Notes: generated by a model not told the origin, from the letters alone. A stretch of DNA of 64,000 bases from an uncultured Christensenellaceae bacterium (GCA_910587025.1 CAJUKR010000001.1:1-64000), one strand, 5' to 3'; counted from the stretch's first letter, positions 25,600-34,763 are shown. Numbers and translations: made by a program.

Positions 25600-26410
25600 A
25601 GCCGTTCTCCTTGATTTCGCCGTCGAGCTTCTCGTGCAGTTTGGAATAAAAATTCTTTTCGTTCATCTTCACGAACACGGCGCCGATGTCCGATTTCGAT
25701 ACCTTGACCGACGTTACGTTCTCTTCTTCCACTCTCCCGTCCGCAATCACACAAGCGGGTTCGTCGCTGAAAATTTCGACGCATTCGCAGTCGTCGACGA
25801 CCACGGGTTTTGCCGAGAGATGGTGTCCGCTTATGGGAACAAGAACATTGCACTTCACTCTCGGACCAATGATCGGACCTCCCGACGCAAGCGCATAACC
25901 CGTCGAACCCGTAGGCGTGCTTACGATAAAACCGTCGCACTTAAAACGGCTGAGCACCGAGCCGCCCACGCGTACGGTAAGCGTAACGGTGCGACCGATA
26001 TTCTTTTTATAGAGCGCGATCTCGTTTAACGCGCGGACGCGTCTGCCGCAAATTTCGGTTTCGATCATCGCGCGATCGGACAGAGAATAATCGCCGGAGC
26101 AAAGACGCTCGACGCATTCTTCGAGACGGTCTTCGCCGCATTCCGTCAAAAAACCGATATGTCCGAGATTGATACCGAGCAAAGGAATTTTTCGCTCCGC
26201 CGCAAACCCGACGGCAGATAAAATCGTACCGTCTCCGCCGAGCGTAACGACGGCGTCCGGAACATCCGATCTTCCGCCCGATTCAAGCAAATTCCGCAAA
26301 TCTTCGTTCACGACAAAACGAACGCCTTTTTTTTCGAGCAAGCGTTTGAGACGTCCTGTGACGAGCAGATCGTTATCCCGATCGGGATTTGCGTAAATTC
26401 CTATAAACAT
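25589..26410 (-). CDS. nadK: NAD kinase
   Basis: It makes NADP from NAD using ATP or polyphosphate. The 273-residue protein shows the catalytic GGDGT motif (VTLGGDGTIL near residue 60), LGINLGHIGFLTE near residue 78, and the VSTPTGSTGYALASGGP loop near residue 160. Length is normal. tlyA, which usually sits between dxs and nadK in Clostridia, is missing. There is no ribosome site; a promoter -10 ends 6 nt before the ATG (26417-26422), so the mRNA is probably leaderless. Confidence 0.95.
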   Translation of the reverse strand: MFIGIYANPDRDNDLLVTGRLKRLLEKKGVRFVVNEDLRNLLESGGRSDVPDAVVTLGGDGTILSAVGFAAERKIPLLGINLGHIGFLTECGEDRLEECVERLCSGDYSLSDRAMIETEICGRRVRALNEIALYKKNIGRTVTLTVRVGGSVLSRFKCDGFIVSTPTGSTGYALASGGPIIGPRVKCNVLVPISGHHLSAKPVVVDDCECVEIFSDEPACVIADGRVEEENVTSVKVSKSDIGAVFVKMNEKNFYSKLHEKLDGEIKENGYGA

Positions 26411-26416
26411 ATATCA

Positions 26417-26445
26417 ATTATATAATAAGATGAATAATTATTCAA
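26417..26445 (-). promoter_or_regulatory. Sigma-A-type promoter for nadK-argR-recN
   Basis: TTGAAT (26440-26445) and TATAAT (26417-26422) are exactly 17 nt apart on the minus strand. The -35 box uses the last bases of dxs. The ATG of nadK begins 6 nt after the -10 box. Confidence 0.72.
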
Positions 26446-28267
26446 GCGTTTTTTTACCGCTCGGCGTATGCGACGCTATTATTTTTCGTAAATTGTCTTC
26501 CGTAAGACCTGCGGACGCAAATGCGGACTTCACGGTAAGTTTATCGCAGTAAGAATTTTCGAAACCGAGCCCGATCAGCTTACACTTTTGTCCGACGGAT
26601 CGAAGATAATGCGATACACTTTCTCCGAAACCGCCCGAAATTATGCCGTCCTCAAGCGTAATCAAAAGATTTCCGTTACGGTTGAGCTCGGATAGCATTG
26701 CCGTATCAATGGGACTTATGCTGTTTACGTTCACGATCGAGCAATCGACGCGGCTCGCCAGATCGATCATTCTGTTCCCCACGGCAAGAACGATCACCTT
26801 ATTCTTGCTTTCTCCGAGCGTCTCCCATTTACCGAGCGAAAACGGCGCATCGGACGGAAATATCTCACGGTATCCCTTAGGATAACGGATCGCAAGAGGT
26901 CCGTCGAATGTCAAAGAAAAATCAAGCATTTTCTCCAGTTCGTTGCCGTCTTTGGGCGAAAGTATCGTCATGTAGGGCATTTGACGAAGATATGATATAT
27001 CGAACAAACCCTGATGCGTTACTCCGTCCGCGCCGATAGCTCCGGCACGGTCGATAAGAAACCGAACGGGAAGGCGGTTCAGACATACGTCGTGAAGTAC
27101 TTGATCGTAGGCGCGCTGAAGAAAAGACGAATATACGGCAAAGTACGGCTTCATACCCGCGGCGGCAAGCCCCGCACACATCGAAACGGCATGCTGTTCG
27201 GCAATTCCGACGTCAAAGCAACGCGAAGGATATTTTTCGTGCATTGCGGCAAGTCCCGTTCCCGAAAGCATAGCCGCCGTAACGGCGACGACTTTCCCGT
27301 CGCGATCGGCAAGCTCGATGATTTTATCGGACACGATCGAAGAATACTTACGCATATTCTCCGTCGAGCCTTCCACTCCGTGATATTTCTCGGGATCCTT
27401 TTCCGCTTCGTACAAACCGTTGCCCTTATTCGTTATAAGGTGCAATACGACAGGCTGTTTTCCGCTCTTGATCTGCGTCAGAATCTGTACCGTTTCACGT
27501 ATGTTGTGTCCGTCGAAAGCGCCGTAATATTTTATACCGAGCTGCTCGAACATCTTGTTGGTTATCAACTGTCGTTTGATCCATGACTTAGTGCGCTCCG
27601 TCACCTTTACGAGCGCGGGTCCGATAAGCGGTATACCGTCGATACCGCGCTTGAAAACGGTTTTAAGCGAACGGTATCTTTTACTGAGCCGTAATTTTCC
27701 GAGATATTTCGACATCGCGCCGACATTCTTCGAAATCGACATGGTATTGTCGTTGAGAATAACGATCATACGAGTACCCGACTCGCCTATATTATTCAAC
27801 GCCTCATACGACATGCCGCCCGTGAGAGCGCCGTCGCCTATGACGGAAATCACATTATAATTCTCTCCGGCAAGATCGCGCGCGCGAGCATACCCCAACC
27901 CGACGGACAGCGAAGTGCTGCTGTGTCCCGTCGAGAACGCGTCGCAGTCGCTTTCGCGCATATTTTCGAAACCGGATATGCCGCCGTCGACGCGTAACCC
28001 GACAAACGCGTCGCGTCTGCCCGTAATTATCTTGTGCGCGTACGATTGATGTCCGACGTCGAAAATTATTTTATCGCGCGGACAATCGAACACATAATGC
28101 AACGCGATCGTAAAATCGACCGAGCCGAGATTCGACGACAAGTGTCCGCCGTTTTTGTTTACGACGTCGATTATGTACGCCCTGACTTCCTGCGCATAGA
28201 TCTCGAGCTCGTTCATGGAAAGCTTTTTGAGATCGGCGGGCGAATTTATTTTTTCGAGATATGACAT
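26438..28267 (-). CDS. dxs: 1-deoxy-D-xylulose-5-phosphate synthase
   Basis: This thiamine-diphosphate enzyme condenses pyruvate and glyceraldehyde 3-phosphate, the first MEP-pathway step. The 609-residue protein has the ThDP site GDGALTGGMSYEALN with NDNTMSI near residues 145-180, HVGHQSYAHK-like DVGHQSYAHKIITG near residue 70, and the transketolase central part GIAEQHAVSMCAGLA near residue 355. It overlaps neither neighbour but abuts ispA directly. dxr, ispG and ispH are in the same window. Confidence 0.96.
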   Translation of the reverse strand: MSYLEKINSPADLKKLSMNELEIYAQEVRAYIIDVVNKNGGHLSSNLGSVDFTIALHYVFDCPRDKIIFDVGHQSYAHKIITGRRDAFVGLRVDGGISGFENMRESDCDAFSTGHSSTSLSVGLGYARARDLAGENYNVISVIGDGALTGGMSYEALNNIGESGTRMIVILNDNTMSISKNVGAMSKYLGKLRLSKRYRSLKTVFKRGIDGIPLIGPALVKVTERTKSWIKRQLITNKMFEQLGIKYYGAFDGHNIRETVQILTQIKSGKQPVVLHLITNKGNGLYEAEKDPEKYHGVEGSTENMRKYSSIVSDKIIELADRDGKVVAVTAAMLSGTGLAAMHEKYPSRCFDVGIAEQHAVSMCAGLAAAGMKPYFAVYSSFLQRAYDQVLHDVCLNRLPVRFLIDRAGAIGADGVTHQGLFDISYLRQMPYMTILSPKDGNELEKMLDFSLTFDGPLAIRYPKGYREIFPSDAPFSLGKWETLGESKNKVIVLAVGNRMIDLASRVDCSIVNVNSISPIDTAMLSELNRNGNLLITLEDGIISGGFGESVSHYLRSVGQKCKLIGLGFENSYCDKLTVKSAFASAGLTEDNLRKIIASHTPSGKKTLE

Positions 28268-29101
28268 TTACAGTCCGTCCGTTACTCTGAGTAAAAATGC
28301 CGACGCGATACTTTTCGGAAACTCCGTATCTCCGTCTATCCCGTCGAGAAGTTCTTCGGTTTCTTTTTCCAGGCGAAGCAACTCTTCCTTCGCACGATCC
28401 GTTCCGAGAACGGCGACAAGCGACCGTTCGTCCGTATCCGAATCGAGCAGGTCGTCACAAAGCTGAAACGCCGCGCCGAACGATCTTGCTATCGCACGCC
28501 ACTTTTCGATATCGCATGCTCTGTCCGCCGCGATCGCACCGCCGACAAACGCCGCTTCGATAAGTTTGCCCGTTTTAAGCGAGTTGATTTTATTAAGCCG
28601 CACGGCATCGACGTCGGTTTCTTGCTCGAATTCCATCGCCTGACCGCCCACCATACCGAGCGCGCCCGAATCACGAGCAAACTCGGACAGTACGCCCACG
28701 TATTTAGCGTCGCATGCGCATGCGCGCGCAAGCAACTCGAATGCCAGATTAAGCAACGCGTCCCCTGCAAGAACCGCCGTAGCCTCGCCGTACACGATAT
28801 GATTGGTAGGATTACCGCGCCGAACGTCGTCGTTGTCCATGGACGGCAGATCGTCGTGAATGAGCGAATACGTATGAATACACTCCAACGCGCACGCGCA
28901 GAGATAATCGTTATCCGAAGGCGTTTTTCCGTAAACGGATACCGTAGAAAGAAAAAGCACGGGACGAAGTCTTTTGCCTCCTCCGAGAAGACTGTACCGC
29001 ATGCTTTCGGAAAGCCTCTCGGGCAAACCGATCGGAACACAGTCCGTAAGCGTCGCGTCCAGACGCGACAATATTTTTTTGTACTCGGTTTGAAAACTCA
29101 T
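28268..29101 (-). CDS. ispA: Short-chain polyprenyl synthase (farnesyl diphosphate synthase type)
   Basis: This 277-residue trans-prenyltransferase joins IPP and allylic diphosphates, most likely giving farnesyl diphosphate for UppS. The first Asp-rich motif reads DDLPSMDNDDVRRG near residue 85 and the second, in FGAAFQLCDDLLD, near residue 220; LLGGGKRLRP near residue 36 binds IPP. It overlaps xseB by 4 nt and is followed by dxs, the usual clostridial order. Confidence 0.93.
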   Translation of the reverse strand: MSFQTEYKKILSRLDATLTDCVPIGLPERLSESMRYSLLGGGKRLRPVLFLSTVSVYGKTPSDNDYLCACALECIHTYSLIHDDLPSMDNDDVRRGNPTNHIVYGEATAVLAGDALLNLAFELLARACACDAKYVGVLSEFARDSGALGMVGGQAMEFEQETDVDAVRLNKINSLKTGKLIEAAFVGGAIAADRACDIEKWRAIARSFGAAFQLCDDLLDSDTDERSLVAVLGTDRAKEELLRLEKETEELLDGIDGDTEFPKSIASAFLLRVTDGL

Positions 29102-29322
29102 CTGTCCTCGTCGATCTCAAGCGGCTGTTCTATCAGCCTGTCCATCTGCTTCTTAAGCTCCGTTATCCTGCCCTTGGTCTTGCTCAAACCGTCCAGACAC
29201 TCTTTCGTAACCGCAATACCCTTTTCGAAAAGTGCGATACCGTCTTCTACCGTAACGCCGTCCGCCTCGAGCGCGGCAAGTATATTTTCCAGTTCTTCTA
29301 TCTTTTCGTCAAGCATTGTCAA
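29098..29322 (-). CDS. xseB: Exodeoxyribonuclease VII small subunit
   Basis: This 74-residue coiled-coil subunit partners XseA. The family pattern is clear: EELENILAALEADGVTVED, then LFEKGIAVTKECLDGL and a charged tail. It overlaps xseA by 14 nt and ispA by 4 nt. Confidence 0.92.
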   Translation of the reverse strand: MTMLDEKIEELENILAALEADGVTVEDGIALFEKGIAVTKECLDGLSKTKGRITELKKQMDRLIEQPLEIDEDR

Positions 29323-30475
29323 TCACCTTCGCATTGATTTTTCCGTCCGCCATTCTGACGGATATTTCGTCGCCGACACTAAGCCCTCGCACGGAAACGA
29401 TTTCCCGTCCGTCTTTACATATCTTGGCGTATCCGCGCGACAGAATTTTGAACGGGCTTGCTCTGTCGAGCATTGCCGCCAGCTTTGATAATTCGTTTTC
29501 TCTTTTTTCGCAGATGCCCGAAATCCTGTCCGACATTTTCGACGCGATAAATCCTATACCTGACATACGCCTGCTCACAGTCAGTTCGCTGAGCCCCACG
29601 ACAGCTGTCGCCGCGCGAATAACGGCGCGTTCCCGTCCGAAGTATAATGCCGAAAGACCGACCGTCAGTTTTTCCGCCAGTCCGCGCAGACGCGCAAGTT
29701 TTTCCGTAACCGGCTCACAGACCATATCGGCGGCTATGCTCGGAGTGCCCGCGCGCGCAGACGCGCAAAGATCGCAAAGCGTATAGTCCGTTTCGTGTCC
29801 AACCGCACTGACTACGGGAATGCGACTGTAAGCCACGGCACGAGCCACCGTTTCCGTATTGTATGCCTGCAAGTCGTAAGCGGATCCGCCCCCTCTTGCG
29901 ATTATGATCGCATCTATGTCAGACATCGTATTGACGTTTTTCACCGCTTCCGCGATAAGTCCCGCGCTTTCCGTGCCCTGCACGCGCACATCGCAAACGC
30001 AAAGATCCAAATAAGGATTTTTGGCGCGAACCACGGATACGACATCGTGCAATACCGCGCCGTGTTCGCTCGTAATAAGCGCGACTTTATTTATTCGGTC
30101 GGGCAGACGCGGACGGTTTTCGAATAACCCTTCGAACTTCAGCTTCTCTCTGAGCTTCAACAACTCGAGCATCAGCTTTCCTTTACCGACGGGTTCCATT
30201 CTTTCGGTCACAAACGAAACCTTGCCCGTCCCCGCATAAAACGTCACCGTGCCGAGTGCGTCCACGCTCATTCCTTCGGATATGTTGTCGAGCGCACCGA
30301 AACTTACGCAGGACAAAGTGCAGTCGCCTTCCCTGAGAGTGATGAAAGTACGCGCGCCGTAGCGTTTGCATTCGTATACTTCGCCGCATACGGTCACATC
30401 GTGCAAAACGGTTTCGTCGTCGAATACCCCGCTTATATATTTATTAAGCTGTGATACCGTCAGTTTTCTTTGCAT
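29309..30475 (-). CDS. xseA: Exodeoxyribonuclease VII large subunit
   Basis: This 388-residue nuclease subunit degrades single-stranded DNA from both ends. The N-terminal OB domain (about residues 1-100) begins LTVSQLNKYISGVFDDE. The catalytic domain shows VALITSEHGAVLHDVV, DAIIIARGGGSAYDLQ and SAVGHETDYTLCDLCA-type blocks, with a C-terminal coiled coil and a short beta tail. It overlaps folD by 16 nt. Confidence 0.95.
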   Translation of the reverse strand: MQRKLTVSQLNKYISGVFDDETVLHDVTVCGEVYECKRYGARTFITLREGDCTLSCVSFGALDNISEGMSVDALGTVTFYAGTGKVSFVTERMEPVGKGKLMLELLKLREKLKFEGLFENRPRLPDRINKVALITSEHGAVLHDVVSVVRAKNPYLDLCVCDVRVQGTESAGLIAEAVKNVNTMSDIDAIIIARGGGSAYDLQAYNTETVARAVAYSRIPVVSAVGHETDYTLCDLCASARAGTPSIAADMVCEPVTEKLARLRGLAEKLTVGLSALYFGRERAVIRAATAVVGLSELTVSRRMSGIGFIASKMSDRISGICEKRENELSKLAAMLDRASPFKILSRGYAKICKDGREIVSVRGLSVGDEISVRMADGKINAKVIDNA

Positions 30476-31314
30476 CTGAAAGCGGATTCGATCGTATTTT
30501 TTATAAGCATCGTAACCGTCATGGGACCGACGCCGCCGGGTACAGGCGTAATATACGACGCTTTTTCGCTCGCTTCGGCAAAAGCCACGTCGCCGTAGAG
30601 CTTGCCGTCGTCGCGATTCATCCCGACGTCGATAACTATCGCTCCGTCTTTTATCATATCTCCTTTTACAAACTCTTTTATACCTACCGCGGCAACAATT
30701 ATATCCGCGTTTTCGGTATACGACTTAAGTCCGACGGTCTTAGAGTGGCATATCGTTACCGTAGCGTGTTCGGAAAGCAGTAACATTGCGGCGGGTTTAC
30801 CGACTATATTGCTTCGGCCGATAACGACGGCGCTTTTCCCCGCAATCGGTACGCCCGTCGACTTTATGAGTTCGATAATACCGGCCGGAGTACACGGCTT
30901 CGTGCACGGCAAGCCGAGCATCAGTCCGCCCGCATTGACGGCATGAAAACCGTCGGCGTCCTTTTCAGGCGAAATAAGCGCAAGCATTTTCTTTTCGTTT
31001 ATGCCTTTGGGAAGCGGAAGCTGAACAAGCACGCCGTCCACATTGGCGTCTCCGTTAAGCGCGACGATCAGTTCGGAAAGCTCCGATTCGCTTGCGCTAC
31101 CCGGCAAATTATACGAAAAGGATTTGACCCCGACGTCCTCGCACGCCTTTATCTTGTTTCTTACGTATACTTCGCTTGCGGGATTGTCCCCCACTTTGAT
31201 AACGGCAAGACCGACTTTGCGACCGTACTTTTTTTCGAAACGCGCCGCTTCGGACTTCAAATTTTCTCTCACGGAAAGCGATAACGCCTTTCCGTCGATG
31301 ATTTTCGCAGACAT
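30460..31314 (-). CDS. folD: Bifunctional methylenetetrahydrofolate dehydrogenase/cyclohydrolase
   Basis: It interconverts 5,10-methylene-, methenyl- and 10-formyl-tetrahydrofolate. The 284-residue protein shows VYVRNKIKACEDVG with the catalytic Lys near residue 55, LVQLPLPKGI near residue 97, and the NADP-binding VVIGRSNIVGKPAAMLL near residue 162. The C-terminal PGGVGPMTVTMLIKNT is typical. It abuts nusB directly. glyA elsewhere in the window feeds the same one-carbon pool. Confidence 0.96.
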   Translation of the reverse strand: MSAKIIDGKALSLSVRENLKSEAARFEKKYGRKVGLAVIKVGDNPASEVYVRNKIKACEDVGVKSFSYNLPGSASESELSELIVALNGDANVDGVLVQLPLPKGINEKKMLALISPEKDADGFHAVNAGGLMLGLPCTKPCTPAGIIELIKSTGVPIAGKSAVVIGRSNIVGKPAAMLLLSEHATVTICHSKTVGLKSYTENADIIVAAVGIKEFVKGDMIKDGAIVIDVGMNRDDGKLYGDVAFAEASEKASYITPVPGGVGPMTVTMLIKNTIESAFRCKEN

Positions 31315-31707
31315 TTATTTCTCCTTTATTACGGACGCTATAATGCCGTTCACAAACGAATAGCTTTTATCCGTCGAATATTTTTTCGCAAGCTCCGTGG
31401 CTTCGTTGGCGCTTACCGCATCGGGAATATCATCCCTGTACAGTATTTCGTATACCGCGACCATGAGTATTGCGAGGTCTATCTTGTAAATACGATCGGC
31501 GGCAAAGTCCCGGCTGTATCCGACGATCTTGCGTTTCAGCTCCTCCGCGCCGCTTATTATGCCCTTATAAGACGACGTAAGATATTCCGCGTCGTCGACG
31601 CTCAGCCCTTTCGAAAACAAGGACAGTGTAAAACCGTCCTCTTCTCCGCGAACGGTATATTCGTATATCAGCTTAAACAGCGATTCTCTTGCCGCCGCTC
31701 TTCCCAT
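31315..31707 (-). CDS. nusB: Transcription antitermination factor NusB
   Basis: NusB binds boxA RNA with S10 and supports antitermination on rRNA operons. I chose the ATG at 31705-31707 (130 residues) because GGAG lies upstream with good spacing; an earlier in-frame ATG would start inside the terminator stem. The protein is all-helical, with the N-terminal RAAARESLFKLIYEY and C-terminal ANEATELAKKYSTDKSYSFVNGI blocks of the family. A complete intrinsic terminator lies between its own promoter and its ribosome site (31721-31752). Confidence 0.93.
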   Translation of the reverse strand: MGRAAARESLFKLIYEYTVRGEEDGFTLSLFSKGLSVDDAEYLTSSYKGIISGAEELKRKIVGYSRDFAADRIYKIDLAILMVAVYEILYRDDIPDAVSANEATELAKKYSTDKSYSFVNGIIASVIKEK

Positions 31708-31720
31708 AAGTTTTCTCCGT

Positions 31721-31752
31721 AAAAAAATCCGCATACCCTAAGGCATGCGGAT
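31721..31752 (-). terminator. Intrinsic terminator in the nusB leader (probable attenuator)
   Basis: Arms 31727-31737 and 31742-31752 form an 11-bp stem with one G-U pair and a TTAG loop, followed by seven T on the minus strand. The nusB ribosome site begins about 4 nt later. Because a promoter (31786-31814) sits upstream, the hairpin lies inside the nusB leader. An upstream segment (31767-31774, GCATACTC) can pair with the 3' arm (GGGTATGC, 31731-31738) over 8 bp and would break the stem. Confidence 0.8.
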
Positions 31753-31785
31753 CGAATTGTTTTTCCGAGTATGCCTCTGTGAATA

Positions 31786-31814
31786 AGTATATCACAGCGG
31801 CTCGGATATTTCAA
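31786..31814 (-). promoter_or_regulatory. Sigma-A-type promoter for nusB-folD-xse-ispA-dxs
   Basis: TTGAAA (31809-31814) and TATACT (31786-31791) are 17 nt apart on the minus strand, with an extended TGA before the -10 box. Transcription should begin near 31779, giving a leader of about 70 nt that contains the terminator. Confidence 0.72.
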
Positions 31815-31823
31815 CTTTTTTGA

Positions 31824-32306
31824 TTACTCCGTCGGAATAATTCTTACATTTGTTGCCTTTGCATCGGTCTCGGTCGTAACGATCTGCAATATCTGCGCCG
31901 CCTGCGTGCCCGTCATTTCCTGGCAACGCACAATGACGTTGATATTCTCGGTCGTGCTCGTAACTACGGCGTCCGCAAATCCGAGCGACTTTATGAGCCC
32001 TTCGAGCACAAGCTCGGTCTCCATGCTCTCGGTCAGAGCAAGCTTAGCGGCTTCGGCTTCGGCTTTCGCTTCGGCAGACGATTCCGCGGACGCTATAATC
32101 TCGTCGTAATAAAGCATGGACTGTTCTCTCGACGCCGTACGATCTACTCTGTACGCCGCAAAGAAATCGGTGTACGTAGAGCCTGCGTTCGCGTCGGAGT
32201 CGGGATTGGCGGCAGTAAGATTGAGCACGATGTTGAGAACACCGGTAAGCACAAGCAATGCAACCATGCCCGTCAGGATGAAGATCTTCTTTTTCTTGCC
32301 TAACAT
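31824..32306 (-). CDS. spoIIIAH: Stage III sporulation protein AH
   Basis: SpoIIIAH is the mother-cell partner of SpoIIQ in the channel across the forespore envelope. I chose the ATG at 32304-32306 (160 residues). It has a basic start GKKKKIFILTG, one membrane helix (about residues 7-27), an Ala/Glu-rich helical stretch, and the C-terminal ring-building domain with EMTGTQAAQILQIVTTET. The length is shorter than the Bacillus protein. It ends the eight-gene operon. Confidence 0.92.
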   Translation of the reverse strand: MLGKKKKIFILTGMVALLVLTGVLNIVLNLTAANPDSDANAGSTYTDFFAAYRVDRTASREQSMLYYDEIIASAESSAEAKAEAEAAKLALTESMETELVLEGLIKSLGFADAVVTSTTENINVIVRCQEMTGTQAAQILQIVTTETDAKATNVRIIPTE

Positions 32307-32331
32307 AAATGGATACCCCCGAAAAAAATTT

Positions 32332-32775
32332 TTAAGTTGTTTTGTTGCCTTTCGCCAACACATTGATTTTATTCTCGTCGATCCCGAAATATGCCGAAAC
32401 CGAAGAAATCAATTTGAGTTTTACGGATATATTGTTTCCGCCGTCGCAGATTATGATCACGCCTTCGGGCTTGGGAAACGTTTTATCGTCGCCGCTCGGA
32501 GCGCTTGCGCCCGACCAACTCACGAGGACGGTCGCTTCGCCCACTCCGTCGATCTCGGAAAGCTTCCGTTCCAGCTCCGTGACCACCTCTGTACAATAAT
32601 CATATTCGCCGCCACCCGATTGTATTCCCGAATTTTGTGTCGAATTGCAAGAAGAACCGAAATAGATAAACATCATAACGGTAACGGCTATTACCGCAAT
32701 GATTATTTCGATATGCTTTATCGATTTGATTTTTTCGAATACCGCCGTCAGCTTATCTTTTATTTTCATCGACAT
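32332..32775 (-). CDS. spoIIIAG: Stage III sporulation protein AG
   Basis: SpoIIIAG forms the large ring of the sporulation channel. The protein (147 residues, or 145 from the second ATG, which has a better spacing to GAGGG) has one membrane helix near residues 22-40, a Ser/Asn-rich linker, and a C-terminal ring-building domain with VVTELERKLSEIDGVGEATV, the usual family block. It overlaps spoIIIAF by 23 nt. Confidence 0.92.
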   Translation of the reverse strand: MSMKIKDKLTAVFEKIKSIKHIEIIIAVIAVTVMMFIYFGSSCNSTQNSGIQSGGGEYDYCTEVVTELERKLSEIDGVGEATVLVSWSGASAPSGDDKTFPKPEGVIIICDGGNNISVKLKLISSVSAYFGIDENKINVLAKGNKTT

Positions 32776-33235
32776 ATACCCTCACTGTATTTTCTTCGAT
32801 CTCCAGATAATCGGCAACCGTACGGCGCACGGTAAGTATAGTAACCGAACTGTCCGAAAACTCGCCTATAAGCCGTACCGTCACCGAATAAACCGCTATT
32901 TTTTCTCCGCTCGCGCTGCCGTCGATCTCGCATACGGTTTCGTAACCGTCGTTTCTCAGTACGCCCTCGAGCGATTTCGCCACGATGGAAAAATATGCGC
33001 CGTCGGTCACGTCCAGCACGCCCTCGTCGTATTCCACCGAACTGTCGAACATATTGCAGGAACCGAGATCGGCGCCCTTTTCGACAAGAGACGGAAGCGG
33101 AAACACAAGCACAAGCAGAAATACATAAGTGCTCGCTGTTCTCACAACCTTGTGCAATCTGGTTTTTTCGGTGAGATGCGTGATTATCACTCCGATAAGT
33201 CCCGCTCCCGCTACGGATAATATCCACGCCGTCAT
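32753..33235 (-). CDS. spoIIIAF: Stage III sporulation protein AF
   Basis: The ATG at 33233-33235 overlaps the spoIIIAE stop (ATGA) and gives a 160-residue protein. Two N-terminal membrane helices (about residues 5-20 and 33-50) are followed by a soluble domain related to the ring-building fold, ending TVRRTVADYLEIEENTVRVY. The position between AE and AG and the topology make the assignment firm. Confidence 0.87.
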   Translation of the reverse strand: MTAWILSVAGAGLIGVIITHLTEKTRLHKVVRTASTYVFLLVLVFPLPSLVEKGADLGSCNMFDSSVEYDEGVLDVTDGAYFSIVAKSLEGVLRNDGYETVCEIDGSASGEKIAVYSVTVRLIGEFSDSSVTILTVRRTVADYLEIEENTVRVYVDENKR

Positions 33236-34440
33236 AATACAACATTCCCCGATGCAAGAATTATCAGCATAAAAATAAAGTACAAGAATGCAGCTCCCGC
33301 CATCAATGCGCCCGTAAGCGACACGGTTTTGGCAACGCCGGTCAGCATATCGCTCATCAGTTTGTCGCCGAGCGGCTCCACAGCGGCGGCGGCAAGACGG
33401 AGACACAATGAATATACGCCTATCTGAATCACCGCGGGCAGAACGGTCAAAGCGAGCAAAACAAGCGCAGTGTATCCGAGCGCGTTCTTTACCAGTATTC
33501 CGCCCGATATGACGAGATTGAACCCGTCAGACAGATATCCGCCTATTACCGGCACGAATTTGCCTATGGTAAATTTTGCGCTTCTTACGGATATGCCGTC
33601 AAACACAGAAGCCGTTATGCCCTGCACCGACAGAAATGCGGACAGAAGAAAAAAGCATGTACCGAACAGCCATTTTACCGTACTCGAGAAAAAATCCGCC
33701 GTCTTGCCCAGTTTGACTTCGCTCGTAAGATTTCCGACTATTCCGAATACAAACCCCGCTATCAGCATGGGAAGGAGTATTCCGGAGATAAGATTGAACA
33801 GTCCGCTTGTAAGCACCGCCACGGTAGGCTGAAACACGGATGCCGTCCCCGTCGCTCCGACCGCCGCCATAATCGTAAGAATTATGGGCAAAAGAACGTT
33901 GATCTGCGTACCCATAGACGAAAGCGTCGATGAGCACATCGTAAACATACCGACAGTCGCGCTCCCAACGACCGCGACTACCGCCGCCATGGCTGCGAAA
34001 TGTACGATCTTGCTTACGCTTTCCGACGCGGACCCCCCTTTCACCGCGCCCAAAATAGAATACACTATCGCAACGGATACGACGGTTACGAGCAAACCAA
34101 GAAGCGACGTAAGGCTTGACCCGAAAAGAGAAAGCACGAAAGCGAGCAGATTCGAAAAATCGAGCGTAAAATTTCCGGAAGCTATCTTTTGCACTAGCGC
34201 GATCACATCCGTTTCGCCGAACAGCGACAGCTGACTTTCGCTGAGCCCGGCAAGCAATGCCGCCAATGCGTCGCCGTCAAGCGATCCTATTATGTCGTCC
34301 ACATAGTCGGCGGAGGTTCCGTCCGCCGCTTCCGCCATCCAAAACGGAACGGTAAGTATGAGCGCTCCGAGCGTCAGCAGTATTCCAACAGCGAGATAAC
34401 GACGTCTATGAGCTCTTTTATTACCGGGATCATTAAGCAA
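33232..34440 (-). CDS. spoIIIAE: Stage III sporulation protein AE
   Basis: This 402-residue membrane protein is the likely permease-like core of the channel. An N-terminal signal-like helix, a short extracytoplasmic segment (about 30-90), and about eight further hydrophobic segments are visible. The start is a TTG at 34438-34440 with an AAGGTGGTGAT site that differs from the ideal ribosome site by one base. That start and site lie inside the end of spoIIIAD, a 67-nt overlap. The block PVIGGYLSDGFNLVISGG near residue 290 is typical of AE. Confidence 0.94.
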   Translation of the reverse strand: MLNDPGNKRAHRRRYLAVGILLTLGALILTVPFWMAEAADGTSADYVDDIIGSLDGDALAALLAGLSESQLSLFGETDVIALVQKIASGNFTLDFSNLLAFVLSLFGSSLTSLLGLLVTVVSVAIVYSILGAVKGGSASESVSKIVHFAAMAAVVAVVGSATVGMFTMCSSTLSSMGTQINVLLPIILTIMAAVGATGTASVFQPTVAVLTSGLFNLISGILLPMLIAGFVFGIVGNLTSEVKLGKTADFFSSTVKWLFGTCFFLLSAFLSVQGITASVFDGISVRSAKFTIGKFVPVIGGYLSDGFNLVISGGILVKNALGYTALVLLALTVLPAVIQIGVYSLCLRLAAAAVEPLGDKLMSDMLTGVAKTVSLTGALMAGAAFLYFIFMLIILASGNVVL

Positions 34441-34763
34441 AATATCACCACCTTGCCGCCGAACGCGATCTTATTCGACAGCGTCGGTAATTTCGCGTCC
34501 TCCGCCGTATCGCAGGCAAACTCTATTATATAACCGGCTCCGACGATTTTAAGCAAATACTCAACGAGCGTACTGCCTATACCGGTCTTGTCCACAAGCT
34601 CGCGGAGCATAGTAATGATCTCGGTAAAATAATCGAGCACGGAAAGCACTACGGCGATGCCGCCGACCGTTCCTATCAGGACGGCTATATCCTGCCGTTC
34701 GCTCCTGACTATCATTACCGAAATCACGGTTATGACTCCGATTGCCGCAATTTTCAGTATCAT
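34374..34763 (-). CDS. spoIIIAD: Stage III sporulation protein AD
   Basis: The 129-residue membrane protein starts at the ATG (34761-34763) that overlaps the spoIIIAC stop by one base (TGATG). Helices lie near residues 2-18, 27-47, 75-92 and 98-120. AC and AD are similar in their first halves, as in Bacillus (ILKIAAIGVITVI compared with IIFKIAAVGLLTAI). Confidence 0.92.
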   Translation of the reverse strand: MILKIAAIGVITVISVMIVRSERQDIAVLIGTVGGIAVVLSVLDYFTEIITMLRELVDKTGIGSTLVEYLLKIVGAGYIIEFACDTAEDAKLPTLSNKIAFGGKVVIFCLMIPVIKELIDVVISLLEYC

